Shown: in pieces, positions 8,222 to 16,435 of the stretch | How positions within the stretch are numbered: the stretch's first letter is position 1 | Layout: the number at the start of each line of letters is the position of its first letter | Origin: Vagococcus carniphilus | Lineage (GTDB): Bacteria; Bacillota; Bacilli; Lactobacillales; Vagococcaceae | DNA length: 45,823 bases | Assembly: GCF_014397115.1 (NCBI RefSeq) | Contig: NZ_CP060722.1 | Span: 1 to 45,823 of the forward strand | Direction: 5' to 3' | Notes under the pieces: generated by a model | What the model was told of the DNA's origin: nothing | The model's input: the letters and a program-made list of their open reading frames with translations, nothing else | Database searches by the model: none | Program-made: the position numbers and the translations under genes

Positions 8222-8263
8222 TAAAAAAAGGCCCACTAAACTAATTGATTAGTTAGGAGCCTA
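8222..8263 (-). terminator. Terminator of the toxin-antitoxin operon
   Basis: On the minus strand AGGCTCCTAACTA pairs imperfectly with TAGTTTAGTGGGCCT and is followed by a seven-T tract. It lies 26 bases beyond the antitoxin stop. Confidence 0.8.
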
Positions 8264-8288
8264 TTATAGATATATTTTCAACTCGCTT

Positions 8289-8555
8289 TTAAGCAAATTC
8301 TACTACCAGCTTTTTACCTAATGCTCTGGCGATATCATCAAGTTTATCGAAAGATACGTTATCCCCTCTCTCAATTCGAGCAATAGTAGATTGAGTTGTA
8401 TGTGCTTTTTGTGCAAGCTCCGCTTGAGTTAGCCCTGCTTCCTCCCGAGCATGATAAAGAGCAACCGCAGTTTCGAGTTTTCTTCCTTCACGGTCATATG
8501 CTTCTGCAAAATCTTTATCTTTTTTCTTTTCTTCAATCAATTTTTTAATCATCAT
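8289..8555 (-). CDS. XRE-family antitoxin
   Basis: 88 residues starting at tandem ATGs (8555), preceded by GAGGAG inside the toxin gene; the two genes overlap by 11 bases and are translationally coupled. The helix-turn-helix is clear: EEAGLTQAELAQKAHTTQSTIARIERGDNVSFDKLDDIARALG (about residues 38-80). It is the antitoxin of a HigBA-like type II pair in toxin-first order, neutralising the RelE-fold toxin and repressing the operon, most likely through the TATAxTATA sites at 8931-8970. Confidence 0.92.
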   Translation of the reverse strand: MMIKKLIEEKKKDKDFAEAYDREGRKLETAVALYHAREEAGLTQAELAQKAHTTQSTIARIERGDNVSFDKLDDIARALGKKLVVEFA

Positions 8556-8901
8556 TTGTGAACCACTCCTCTCTAAGTTCTTTTGCATGCTTGAGTTCAG
8601 TTATTGGTGTTTTCTCCGTTTTTTTAGTAAATCCGTGAGTAATGACATACCTTCCATTGTCCACATGGAAATAGATGGCTCTTTGGATGTTTGATCCTAC
8701 CTTACTTCTTAATTCGTACAAATTAGTGTCTAATTTTTTCACCCATTTCAACCGTTGAGCTACTAGCATCCCATTCTTTTCTGTTTCTTCTATTGTACGT
8801 AAAAGCTTCGCACTATCTTTTTTTGGTAATGTTTCCAACCATTCTAAAAATTCATCATGACCATTAGGTCTTTTAAATGTTTCAAAAGATATTTTTTCCA
8901 T
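8545..8901 (-). CDS. RelE/HigB-family toxin
   Basis: 118 residues from the ATG at 8901; an in-frame TTG six bases earlier is less likely. The fold signature is that of phage-derived Gp49/HigB-like toxins: LPKKDSAKLLRTIEETEKNG, KKLDTNLYELRSKVGSNIQRAIYFHVDNGRYVITHGFTKKTEKTP, then a basic helix. Toxins of this fold cleave mRNA on the ribosome; Arg and Lys residues in the central strand region (ELRSK, QRAIYF, FTKKTEKTP) fit this. It is the first gene of the pair with the antitoxin. A TATAAT ends only five bases before the ATG and there is no Shine-Dalgarno sequence, so the message may be leaderless. Confidence 0.92.
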   Translation of the reverse strand: MEKISFETFKRPNGHDEFLEWLETLPKKDSAKLLRTIEETEKNGMLVAQRLKWVKKLDTNLYELRSKVGSNIQRAIYFHVDNGRYVITHGFTKKTEKTPITELKHAKELREEWFTNDD

Positions 8902-8930
8902 ACCCAATTATATCATATATTGATTTTATA

Positions 8931-8970
8931 TTATAGTATATAACATAAAAATTCGAATTGTATACTATAA
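8931..8970. promoter_or_regulatory. Paired operator of the toxin-antitoxin operon
   Basis: TTATAGTATA (8931-8940) and TATACTATAA (8961-8970) form a perfect 10-base inverted repeat separated by 20 bases. Each half is itself a TATA-N-TATA palindrome, so these look like two operator sites whose centres are 30 bp apart, close to three DNA turns, suited to two antitoxin dimers on one face. Confidence 0.65.
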
Positions 8971-8983
8971 AATATGCATTTTA

Positions 8984-9763
8984 TTATCTATTTAATCCTT
9001 TATACTTAGTAAACAAATACTCGCACAAAACCATAGAAGAATTTGCAACAAGAATTGCTTCTTCTTCCTTAATTACTATTCTATTTGAGCCATGTGCATG
9101 AGCATCTCCTTGACTATTTCTCATTTCGAGTATTTTATCTGATAATGTATTGAGTGCTCCAACAAGGGCTTTGATTCTATTATCCATATCTTTTTCAGTT
9201 TTAATATTGAGGCGGCCAAATGCTTCTTTTCTTAATTCTTTTGACTTAAATAAATTAATATTAACACTCGGTCCTTCGGTATTTTCAATAATAAATTTTA
9301 GAACTTCATCTATTAAAGTATTTGCTTTTGTCAAAACAGAGTCAAAATCCTTGTTTTTAATATCTGTTTGAATCCTAATGGGTAGCTGCCGAATATAAAG
9401 TAAATCAATCTCGCTTGAAAATTTCATTTTTCTTAATGCAGTTGAAGTATCTTCTTTAAATACTTCCTCAAAAAGCAACTGAACTATGGGATTCATTTCA
9501 GTAGATTCATATTTTTTATCTCGATCCATAATACCTTTTAAAGATTGGATTAACCGATTCTTTAACGAATCATCAAATTGATCGTCAAGCAGAAACTTTT
9601 GAAAGGATACTCCCTTTGAGCCCCCATAATGATTTTGTATTTCAATCCCTACGATTTTCTTTGTAAATATGTTCCACGTTACATTAGTAAAGTCTAAAAT
9701 ATATCCCGCTGAACCAACTGAAAAATAAGTTGCTAATTGTTTTGCTTCGTCTATAGTCATCAT
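8984..9763 (-). CDS. Abortive-infection protein with Abi_C/HEPN domain
   Basis: 259 residues. The C-terminal ~120 residues match Abi_C: an all-helical segment ending in ALNTLSDKILEMRNSQGDAHAHGSN. R215 and H222 form the R-x6-H motif of HEPN ribonucleases. The N-terminal domain (YFSVGSAGYILDFTN ... SKGVSFQKFLLDD) resembles the leading region common in Abi_C proteins. The predicted role is an RNA-cutting effector that arrests growth on phage infection. It starts 13 bases after the stop of the Fic-like gene, so the two form an operon, with GAGGT before the ATG. Confidence 0.85.
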   Translation of the reverse strand: MMTIDEAKQLATYFSVGSAGYILDFTNVTWNIFTKKIVGIEIQNHYGGSKGVSFQKFLLDDQFDDSLKNRLIQSLKGIMDRDKKYESTEMNPIVQLLFEEVFKEDTSTALRKMKFSSEIDLLYIRQLPIRIQTDIKNKDFDSVLTKANTLIDEVLKFIIENTEGPSVNINLFKSKELRKEAFGRLNIKTEKDMDNRIKALVGALNTLSDKILEMRNSQGDAHAHGSNRIVIKEEEAILVANSSMVLCEYLFTKYKGLNR

Positions 9764-9776
9764 TTACTTATACCTC

Positions 9777-10493
9777 TTAAATTGTATGTTGGATTATTTT
9801 CAAATAATTAATACCAAAGATACACTGTTCATATAAAAATGATATAATATTTGACTCATTGACTAATAGATTACTGTTGCAATACTTTGATAAAAGTTCG
9901 TTAAATTTCATAAATACATTTTCGGGTATTGATAATAGTCCTAAACCGTTGCTAAACATAATCTTATTCGCAATCAACAAGGCTGTACCCACATTACCAT
10001 TCCAGAATATTTGATTTTTCGAAATGAATAGAAACAGTCGCAGGGCTTTTTCCGTATCTGATATCTCTTGATTCATTATCTTGTCATATTGATTCTTTAC
10101 CTCATCTTCAGTTAACAATGCAGGAACATACCTTCCCTGAATCGTCGATACTTCTACTCCGCCGTTTCTTATTTCACCGGGAAAAAGCGCATCCTCTGCT
10201 GCAACGATCCGATTAATCCGCTTACTTGTCTCTATTAGGGGCTCTTGTAAGTCGTTTAAAAGCATTTCAAAGCCTCTTTTTAAGTTAACGACGGTCAGGA
10301 CATCATCTACAGCCACATTATTAGCTCGATTATACTTGATAATCTCTCCTGTTTGTAATAGCGTTGTATTTAACCCTTCAAATTTTCCCGCATTATAAAC
10401 CAGTTCCACAATGTTTTTCTTCAATAAATACACAGACTCTTTGCGAGATAAGTGGTATTTATCAGGAAATTTCGGACGCTTTTCTTCGTTCAT
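9777..10493 (-). CDS. Fic-fold protein with a degenerate active-site motif
   Basis: 238 residues, GAGGTG before the ATG. The N-terminal VYNAGKFEGLNTTLLQT (residues 32-48) and the central ALRLFLFISKN ... GTALLIANKIM match Fic/Doc-like proteins, which transfer AMP or phosphate to target proteins. The signature HxFx(D/E)GNxRT is here Q161-I-F-W-N-G-N-V-G-T170: the catalytic His is Gln, the acidic metal-binding residue is Asn and the phosphate-binding Arg is Gly. Ordinary transferase activity is therefore unlikely. It is the first gene of an operon with the Abi_C protein. It may sense, bind or inhibit rather than modify. Confidence 0.75.
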   Translation of the reverse strand: MNEEKRPKFPDKYHLSRKESVYLLKKNIVELVYNAGKFEGLNTTLLQTGEIIKYNRANNVAVDDVLTVVNLKRGFEMLLNDLQEPLIETSKRINRIVAAEDALFPGEIRNGGVEVSTIQGRYVPALLTEDEVKNQYDKIMNQEISDTEKALRLFLFISKNQIFWNGNVGTALLIANKIMFSNGLGLLSIPENVFMKFNELLSKYCNSNLLVNESNIISFLYEQCIFGINYLKIIQHTI

Positions 10494-10541
10494 CTTCTCA
10501 CCTCTTGAATTTTTTCTTCTATTATATAGGGCATTATTCTG

Positions 10542-11141
10542 TCATAGATCCAAACTCTTTACTGCGGTATCTTTATCTTCCTGGGTGATCCCAATATAGC
10601 GTAAGGTCTCCCGTTGCGAAGAATGGTTGAGCAGCGACTGAATGATCTCTGTTTTGGTCCCTTGCTTGTACAAAAAATAGCCGAAGGTCTTGCGCATCGA
10701 ATGGGGGCCAATTTCTTTTAAACCAACCGCTGTTCCTGCTTCATGAATGATCCGCCAAAGGCTTTGTCGGGTCAAAGGCGTATCTGCTCCTTTGCGACTT
10801 GGAAACAAATATTTGCTGAAGTCTTGTACTTGCAGCTGCTCAAGAAATTCTGATTGAACATAATCAAGAATCACTTTTCGTAATTTGTTCGAAATGAAAA
10901 CCGAATTGTGTTTAGCTGTTTTTTGTTCCTTCATGGCCAGACGTTCTTTGACAATCACTCGGCCACGAGAAATTTCTACCACGTCACTTAATTTCAACTG
11001 TCTTAAATCGGAGATTCGATACGCTGTATTGATCCCGATCGAAAAGAGCACCAAATTTCGTTGCCCATATTTTCCGGAAGCCAAAATGGCCTTCATGGCA
11101 TCGATCTTTTTTTTATCGCGAATCGGTTCCACGCTCTTCAT
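10542..11141 (-). CDS. Tyrosine recombinase (small plasmid type)
   Basis: 199 residues, catalytic domain only, without the N-terminal core-binding domain of larger integrases. Catalytic residues are visible: Arg in NTAYRISDL (about 38), Lys in the KEQKTAKHN hairpin, HSMRKT (about 147-152), the second His in LLNHSS (about 172) and Tyr in LRYIGI (about 181). Proteins of this size on Gram-positive plasmids resolve multimers or act at a nearby site. The inverted-arm site at 11277-11305 lies 136 bases upstream. It is next to the Fic/Abi_C operon and may have brought in the cluster. Confidence 0.9.
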   Translation of the reverse strand: MKSVEPIRDKKKIDAMKAILASGKYGQRNLVLFSIGINTAYRISDLRQLKLSDVVEISRGRVIVKERLAMKEQKTAKHNSVFISNKLRKVILDYVQSEFLEQLQVQDFSKYLFPSRKGADTPLTRQSLWRIIHEAGTAVGLKEIGPHSMRKTFGYFLYKQGTKTEIIQSLLNHSSQRETLRYIGITQEDKDTAVKSLDL

Positions 11142-11218
11142 TTTTAGTCCCCTCTCAAATGTTACTTAATATGATTATAACAGATAATAAGTCACATTTA
11201 AACAAGCTATAGAAAAAA

Positions 11219-11262
11219 GGCCCTAAAAGAAAAGTGATTTCCTCTTAGAGCCTCTAAGGATG
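11219..11262 (-). terminator. Strong minus-strand terminator with no intact gene upstream
   Basis: On the minus strand GGCTCTAAGAGG pairs with CTTTTAGGGCC and is followed by TTTTTT. No gene now reads into it, so it probably belonged to a gene lost from the 11.3-11.8 kb interval. Confidence 0.65.
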
Positions 11263-11276
11263 GAGCGATTTTAACG

Positions 11277-11305
11277 AATGTGACAGAATCCGATTGTGTC
11301 ACATT
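11277..11305. other. Candidate core site for the tyrosine recombinase
   Basis: Arms AATGTGACA (11277-11285) and TGTCACATT (11297-11305) are perfect inverted repeats around an 11-base centre (GAATCCGATTG). The layout of inverted arms around a short spacer beside the recombinase gene is typical of Xer/integrase core sites. A lone GTCACATT half-site recurs near 11192-11199, just before the recombinase start. Confidence 0.45.
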
Positions 11306-11796
11306 GGACTTTTGATATTTTCGGTAAGATTTGATTATCTCAGAACATTAATATTGCCCCTTTAAAAAATTTTGTCAGTACTTTTAAGTTATTCTATTCT
11401 GAAAATTCAAAATTTTCAGTCTATATAATTAACTTATATTCAGTTTTACCAAATGATAAGCTTTAAAAAGTATTCAGAATTTAGTCATGTTATGGATCCA
11501 ATAAAGTAGATATGGAATATTTATTTTCTCTTGTCTAATTTATAAGAACTAAATGATTTCATCATTGTTTTGACACTCTCATCAAATCATTAGAATCGTG
11601 ATAAGACATTGTATTAAATCTAATCCTTTATCCATTTTTTATCAATCTTACTTCGCACCATCTCCAATACTTATTAGTTGCCAGGTTAACTGTTATCAGA
11701 TCATCTTGCCCGTCTCATTCTCTTTCTCACATTATACTCTCTTCATTTATCGGTAGCTGCTAAGGAATTTACTGATAGTTCTTTCAATATCGCGAA
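11306..11796. other. Intergenic scar, no supported gene
   Basis: About 490 AT-rich bases between the candidate recombination site and the IS30 element. The minus strand next to the IS has a short open stretch ending at about 11750 that could be the tail of a gene cut by the IS insertion, but it is too short to identify. Confidence 0.4.
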
Positions 11797-12849
11797 TTGT
11801 AAAATTAAGTTAGAAAAATAAAAAGGCATTTATGGTACACTCAAATTGTATTTCCGACGAAAGAAAACAAAGGAGTGTAACCATAAATGACCTACAAACA
11901 TCTTACCATAGACGAACTGACAATGATAGAATCTTATTATCTTCAACATAAGAAACCGGTTGAAATCGCTAACCGAATGGGACGTGCTATACAAACCATT
12001 TATAATGTAGTCAATAAGTTCAAGCAAGGCAAGACCGCTCTTGATTATTGGCACCAGTATAAAGAAAATAAGAAAAAATGTGGTAGAAAAGTCATTCAAT
12101 TACCTACTCATGAAGTAGATTATATTAAAGAGAAAGTCACTCTTGGTTGGACGCCTGACGTCATTATCGGGCGACAAGAAAGGCCTATCTCATGCGGTAT
12201 GAGAACACTTTATCGTTTATTTTCTAAAGGAATATTTGATAGTGACACACTACCGATGAAAGGTAAAAGAAAACCCAATGGCCATCAGGAAAAACGGGGA
12301 AAACAACAGTATCAGCGCTCAATCCATGATCGATATGATAATTATCCTGATTTCAATTCTGAGTTTGGTCACCTTGAAGGTGATACGATCGTTGGCATTC
12401 ATCATAAAAGTGCCGTCATTACTTTAGTTGAAAGATTATCTAAAGTCATTATCACGATTAAACCCAACGGCCGTAAGGCATTAGATATTGAAACTGCCCT
12501 TAATCAATGGTTTTCTCGCTTCCCTAAAAACTTCTTTAAATCTATTACGTTTGACTGTGGAAAAGAATTTTCTAACTGGAAAGCCATTAGTAACCAACAT
12601 GATATTGATATATATTTTGCGGACCCTGGAACACCTTCTCAACGCCCATTAAACGAGAATTCTAACGGGATTCTGCGTCGTAATGGACTGCCGAAAGCAA
12701 TGGATTTTAGAGAAGTGAATCAGACATTTATTTCCAGTGTCAGCAATCAACGTAATCATATTCCAAGAAAATCATTGAATTACAGAACACCAATCGAAAT
12801 ATTTTTGAGCTATGTACAAGAAGCATTTTATTCTAATTTAATTTGACAA
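11797..12849 (+). mobile_element. IS30-family insertion sequence, intact
   Basis: 1,053 bp with imperfect terminal repeats: TTGTAAAATTAAGTTAG on the left and, read inwards, TTGTCAAATTAAATTAG on the right (15 of 17 identical). One full transposase gene fills it. The left end matches that of the second IS30 copy at 39477. A short target duplication is not obvious. Confidence 0.85.
11887..12846 (+). CDS. IS30-family transposase
   Basis: 319 residues: N-terminal helix-turn-helix (HLTIDELTMIESYYLQ ... KPVEIANRMGRAIQTIYNVV), then the DDE core with D in FGHLEGDTIVG, D in ITFDCGKEF and E in LNENSNGILRR. Full length and uninterrupted, so it may be active. GGAG lies upstream of the ATG. The family resembles the enterococcal IS30-type elements IS6770/IS1252 as I remember them; the exact name is not assigned. 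Confidence 0.93.
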   Translation: MTYKHLTIDELTMIESYYLQHKKPVEIANRMGRAIQTIYNVVNKFKQGKTALDYWHQYKENKKKCGRKVIQLPTHEVDYIKEKVTLGWTPDVIIGRQERPISCGMRTLYRLFSKGIFDSDTLPMKGKRKPNGHQEKRGKQQYQRSIHDRYDNYPDFNSEFGHLEGDTIVGIHHKSAVITLVERLSKVIITIKPNGRKALDIETALNQWFSRFPKNFFKSITFDCGKEFSNWKAISNQHDIDIYFADPGTPSQRPLNENSNGILRRNGLPKAMDFREVNQTFISSVSNQRNHIPRKSLNYRTPIEIFLSYVQEAFYSNLI

Positions 12850-12855
12850 ATCATA

Positions 12856-13047
12856 TTATTTATCCTTTCTGCTTACAAATCTATTAAAGCAATACCAATT
12901 GAACAACAAACCTAGTATCAGAAGAATACCACCAATAATATATAGACTATAGTTTCCATTCTTATTAAATCCCAAAAATACTATACAAATCGAAAATAGC
13001 AACATAACGCAAAATGCAACATTAATTATTATTGAAAATTTTTTCAA
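12856..13047 (-). CDS. Small two-segment membrane protein
   Basis: 63 residues from a TTG start with AGGAGG eight bases upstream. Two hydrophobic segments (residues about 5-26 and 34-53, IIGGILLILGLLFNWYCF) and a basic C-terminus (RFVSRKDK) suggest both ends in the cytoplasm. No family recognised. It is wedged between the IS30 element and the Tn552-like transposon and could be the end of a truncated older operon. Confidence 0.5.
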   Translation of the reverse strand: MKKFSIIINVAFCVMLLFSICIVFLGFNKNGNYSLYIIGGILLILGLLFNWYCFNRFVSRKDK

Positions 13048-13235
13048 ATTCGTTAACCTCCTTCCATTCGAGCTTCTTCATATGCTTTACAATTTGTACA
13101 GTAAAAATGATAAATCTCATTATTATTTTACATAGAAACCGCTTTCAACGCAATTATTAACTGTTTTATTATAGCCTGGTTTTGAAATGATTCCAAATTG
13201 CTTATTCTACGGTTGTTATTGGTGTTGCCTAGAAC

Positions 13236-13288
13236 TGTAAATTATGGTTTTATTTCGCACTAACTTCAAGCGCTATGTTGCACTAATA
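13236..13288 (+). repeat. Left terminal inverted repeat of the Tn552-like transposon
   Basis: It begins TGTAAATTATGGTTTTATTT and ends GCACTAATA. It is the inverse of 20079-20131 with 12 mismatches in 53 and lies seven bases outside the terminator of the ATPase gene. Confidence 0.85.
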
Positions 13289-13294
13289 GAACAA

Positions 13295-13331
13295 AAAAAG
13301 ACTATTTCGCTAAATGAAATAGTCCTTTTTA
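13295..13331 (-). terminator. Terminator of the transposition operon
   Basis: GACTATTTC and GAAATAGTC pair perfectly around a seven-base loop, with A/T tracts on both sides, so it can work in both directions. Confidence 0.8.
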
Positions 13332-13335
13332 TTAC

Positions 13336-14148
13336 TTATTTTACTCCAATGACTAAACTATCTCGTGCAGCTTCCACTACTTCTGTCGTGATAGTTTCAA
13401 GGTTATTGATTTCTAATATTCTTTCGATTTGGGTGAAAAGTCTTTGGATAAGTCGAAAGTTTCCACTGGTAATTTTAATAATACTAGTGACAGCTTCATA
13501 ATTAGCAAAATCTTCCAGTTGGACAGATAATCCTAACTCTTCCCATTTGTATTCCAGAATATGGTGGATCTCGTCTTTACTCAATCTGTCAAATTCATGG
13601 GCAAAACCTATTCTCGAGTAGAGTTGAGGATAACGAGCCAATCGCTTTTCTATACCCGGCATTCCAATAAAGATCATAGCCACATCTTTTTGGTCATAAA
13701 TATCTCTTAATTGTTCTAAATGCTGTACTTTTAATCGATCTATTTCATCAATAATAATGAGATCAATTTCTTCATACACATTCGTTGAGTATTTTTCTTC
13801 TGCTCCTAACTGAAGAACTCTATACATACTTTTAACCATACCCATTTTACCACCGATCATATCGATTTCATTCGTCATTTTAGTCGCCCGTATGGCTGGA
13901 GCGGTGTAAAATATTGTTTTCGCTTCAAGGATTTTTTCATCTGCATTCATTCCGATTTCTTCCGATTTTTTGTAATCAATTTGTTTTTCGACCCAATTCC
14001 AATTTGAATATTGCTTAGCGGATAAAGTTTTCCCAACTCCGGGTAATCCATAACAAATTCCGATATATTTGTATTTGATACATGCCTGACAAAATTCTAC
14101 AAAGCGTTTATATTCTTTTGTTTCAATAAAATAGGGTGTTTTATTCAT
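13336..14148 (-). CDS. TniB-like transposition ATPase (Tn552 p271 type)
   Basis: 270 residues, against 271 in Tn552. AAA+ features: Walker A GLPGVGKTLSAKQY (about residues 34-47), Walker B LIIIDEIDRL (about 129-138) and a sensor region FIGMPGIEKRLARYPQLYSRIGFAHEF. The family chooses target DNA and activates the DDE transposase, as MuB, TniB and TnsC do. It overlaps the transposase gene by eight bases and is translationally coupled. Confidence 0.92.
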   Translation of the reverse strand: MNKTPYFIETKEYKRFVEFCQACIKYKYIGICYGLPGVGKTLSAKQYSNWNWVEKQIDYKKSEEIGMNADEKILEAKTIFYTAPAIRATKMTNEIDMIGGKMGMVKSMYRVLQLGAEEKYSTNVYEEIDLIIIDEIDRLKVQHLEQLRDIYDQKDVAMIFIGMPGIEKRLARYPQLYSRIGFAHEFDRLSKDEIHHILEYKWEELGLSVQLEDFANYEAVTSIIKITSGNFRLIQRLFTQIERILEINNLETITTEVVEAARDSLVIGVK

Positions 14149-15589
14149 TGTAATACCTCTTAATTTTTGACTTCTTAGAATCTTTTTTGTTTACAGGATT
14201 ATCTAACTCTTTCTGCTTAGATGAAATAAGTTCTTCCGCAATATTATTTCCAGAATGGAGCTGATTTTCAAGGTTTTTCCGTGCTTTATTACGTGCCGCA
14301 ACAATCTCTTTTAAATCGACTTCGTAATCAGAAATTTCAGGAGAAATTGCCGTACATAAATATTGGTCTTTGTAAAATACACGAATCTCAGCAATATCTC
14401 TTGGATCATATCGAATGATAACAGTTTCACCTACATAAGCTGCTAAATTGGTGTCAATATATCTTAAACCTTGGAAGTGAATTCCATCAGAATGAACTTT
14501 TCTTGGCTTTCCAACATTTAATAACAATAAATCTAAACTTTCTAGACTATCTGGTTGATGAGGAAGAAATCCTGAATTATTCCACATCTTTATAGGTTCC
14601 TGTTTTGTAGTGCCATGCACTCTATGGTGATAGTCATATATAATAAAATGCGCTAATTTCTCATCAAGCTCTTTTATCGTAAGAAGATTTAAAGTATTTT
14701 GATTCCCAATGTAACCTGGTAAATCTTGCAAAAATAATTGATTAATTGTTAAAAAGAAACGTTCTATTTTCCCCCGTCCTCTTGGCATACCTACCGTAGA
14801 AAAAATAAGATTGATTTTTAAATCAATTGCGACTTGCTCCAAATGATTTGAAGTGAAATCACTTCCGTGATCGGTATAGAAAGTTTCAGGTATACCACAT
14901 ATTTGCCAATCAGAGTTGCTTTTTTTCCATATTGCTTGGTGTAAAACTAAAGAAGTTTGAATAGCAGAAGGAGCTTGAAAACTAAGGAAATACCCTGCAA
15001 CTGCTCGGCTATAATCATCTAAAATAATTGTTAACCATGGCCTCTCAGGCTTTCCTTTTTCGTTTAAAACAAGGATATCCAAGGGAGTGTGGTCAGCCTG
15101 CCATATTTCATTGGGATAATAAGACTCACGACGATAAACCAAATCATAATTATTTTGATATTCTTTTTTTCCTTTATGAGCAAGTTCCTTTAATTGTGGC
15201 GACAGATTTTTAGCAATCGCATATACTTGATTGTAACTAGGCGGGGCCCAATTTTTCTTTTTACAAATTTTACAGACTTTCCGATGAATAGAAGTTAAGG
15301 TGTTTTTTTTGTTTTCAAATATAAGCTTTTTAATTTCTTCTTGTACATTTTCTTCTACTTTAAAGCTTCCTGAATCCGAGCGCTTTCTTCGGATCAATCC
15401 TTTCAACCCTGATTGTTGATATTGATTTACCCAATGGTATAAAGTTCTTTTTGGAACCCCTGATTCTTCAGCAATATTACTCAAACTTTCTTCATGCTTA
15501 AGATAAGGGGCAATCACTTGATATTTATCCATCGCATTTTGTCGTAGTTCTTCTGAATATGAAGTTAATGGAGGAAGTTCTTGGTTCAT
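14141..15589 (-). CDS. Mu/TniA-like DDE transposase (Tn552 p480 type)
   Basis: 482 residues, against 480 in Tn552. The N-terminal helix-turn-helix (EESLSNIAEESGVPKRTLYHWVNQYQQSGLKGL) and a second HTH region precede the rve integrase core: D in WQADHTPLDIL, D in FYTDHGSDF, E in GRGKIERFF. A Mu-type C-terminal beta barrel follows. It binds the transposon ends and does strand transfer. It is the first gene of the operon with the ATPase. Confidence 0.93.
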   Translation of the reverse strand: MNQELPPLTSYSEELRQNAMDKYQVIAPYLKHEESLSNIAEESGVPKRTLYHWVNQYQQSGLKGLIRRKRSDSGSFKVEENVQEEIKKLIFENKKNTLTSIHRKVCKICKKKNWAPPSYNQVYAIAKNLSPQLKELAHKGKKEYQNNYDLVYRRESYYPNEIWQADHTPLDILVLNEKGKPERPWLTIILDDYSRAVAGYFLSFQAPSAIQTSLVLHQAIWKKSNSDWQICGIPETFYTDHGSDFTSNHLEQVAIDLKINLIFSTVGMPRGRGKIERFFLTINQLFLQDLPGYIGNQNTLNLLTIKELDEKLAHFIIYDYHHRVHGTTKQEPIKMWNNSGFLPHQPDSLESLDLLLLNVGKPRKVHSDGIHFQGLRYIDTNLAAYVGETVIIRYDPRDIAEIRVFYKDQYLCTAISPEISDYEVDLKEIVAARNKARKNLENQLHSGNNIAEELISSKQKELDNPVNKKDSKKSKIKRYYNE

Positions 15590-15634
15590 GAGAACACCTC
15601 TTTCCCACGATTAAATAAAATTAATCGTCAATTT

Positions 15635-16189
15635 TTATTTATCCAAGTAACGATAAAGCGTTGACTTGCTGATTCCTGTCATCTCAACAATTTCTTTCAC
15701 ACTATATTCCTCACTTTTGTACAATTTTATTGCTCGTTCAATATCTCGTTGGTTCACAGGAGGACGCCCGCCTTTTCGCCCTCTAGCTCGAGCACTTTTT
15801 AAACCTTCTTTTGTGCGTTCAACAATCAAATCTCGTTCAAATTGACTAAATGCTTGAAACACAGTCATCATAAGTCGCCCTTGGGGAGTGACCGTATCAA
15901 AATTCTCTTTTAAGCTGATCAACTTTACATTATGTTCTTCAAAGTAATTTACAAGATCAATTAAATCTTTTGTGCTGCGCCCCAAACGAGAGAAGCTTTC
16001 CACGATAACTGTATCATCTGGACGCAATTTATCTTTCAGCCGATTTAATTGCGGACGGTTAGCTTTGGTTCCCGTCATTTTTTCGGTCAGTATTTCGTTG
16101 CAGTTATGTTCATTGAGCAAATCCAACTGACGAGACAATTCTTGTGATCGTGTACTTACCCTTGCATACCCATATATATACCCACTCAT
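15635..16189 (-). CDS. Serine resolvase of the Tn552-like transposon
   Basis: 184 residues, full length for a small serine recombinase. The catalytic Ser is in YARVSTRSQ (about residue 12), with Arg clusters in ESFSRLGRS and FERDLIVERTKEGLKSARARG. A C-terminal HTH (SVKEIVEMTGISKSTLYRYL) binds the res site. It resolves the cointegrates formed in replicative transposition. The gene sits 45 bases before the transposase; the res site is expected in the 246 bases upstream. Confidence 0.93.
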   Translation of the reverse strand: MSGYIYGYARVSTRSQELSRQLDLLNEHNCNEILTEKMTGTKANRPQLNRLKDKLRPDDTVIVESFSRLGRSTKDLIDLVNYFEEHNVKLISLKENFDTVTPQGRLMMTVFQAFSQFERDLIVERTKEGLKSARARGRKGGRPPVNQRDIERAIKLYKSEEYSVKEIVEMTGISKSTLYRYLDK

Positions 16190-16357
16190 AATCCTCTTCC
16201 TTCTCTATTTTGATTTTCTCAATTGTATCATAAAGGGTGGGTAAAGATACGTAGATAAAGAGCAAAGTTTTGGCACTAAAAAACCCTTCTTCTAGTCTAT
16301 AAAAGTTGTTATTTAAAATCGTCCCATAATCGATTGTTTTTGAGACAAAGTAATTTA
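16190..16357. other. Candidate res region for the serine resolvase
   Basis: The interval upstream of the resolvase holds GTATCATAAAG and GTAAAGATACG, an inverted pair (TGTATC / GATACG) spanning about 16225-16255, as expected for a resolvase subsite. The other two subsites are not clear by eye. Confidence 0.35.
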
Positions 16358-16400
16358 TAAAAAATATGCCTCTAAAGTTTCCAAAACTTCAGAGGCATAT
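16358..16400 (-). terminator. Terminator of the P-type ATPase gene
   Basis: ATATGCCTCT and AGAGGCATAT pair perfectly, with a further inner stem AAGTTT/AAACTT interrupted once, and are followed on the minus strand by TTTTTTAT. Confidence 0.88.
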
Positions 16401-16435
16401 GAAAACGAGAATTAGTTAATATTTGAAACAGGTTA

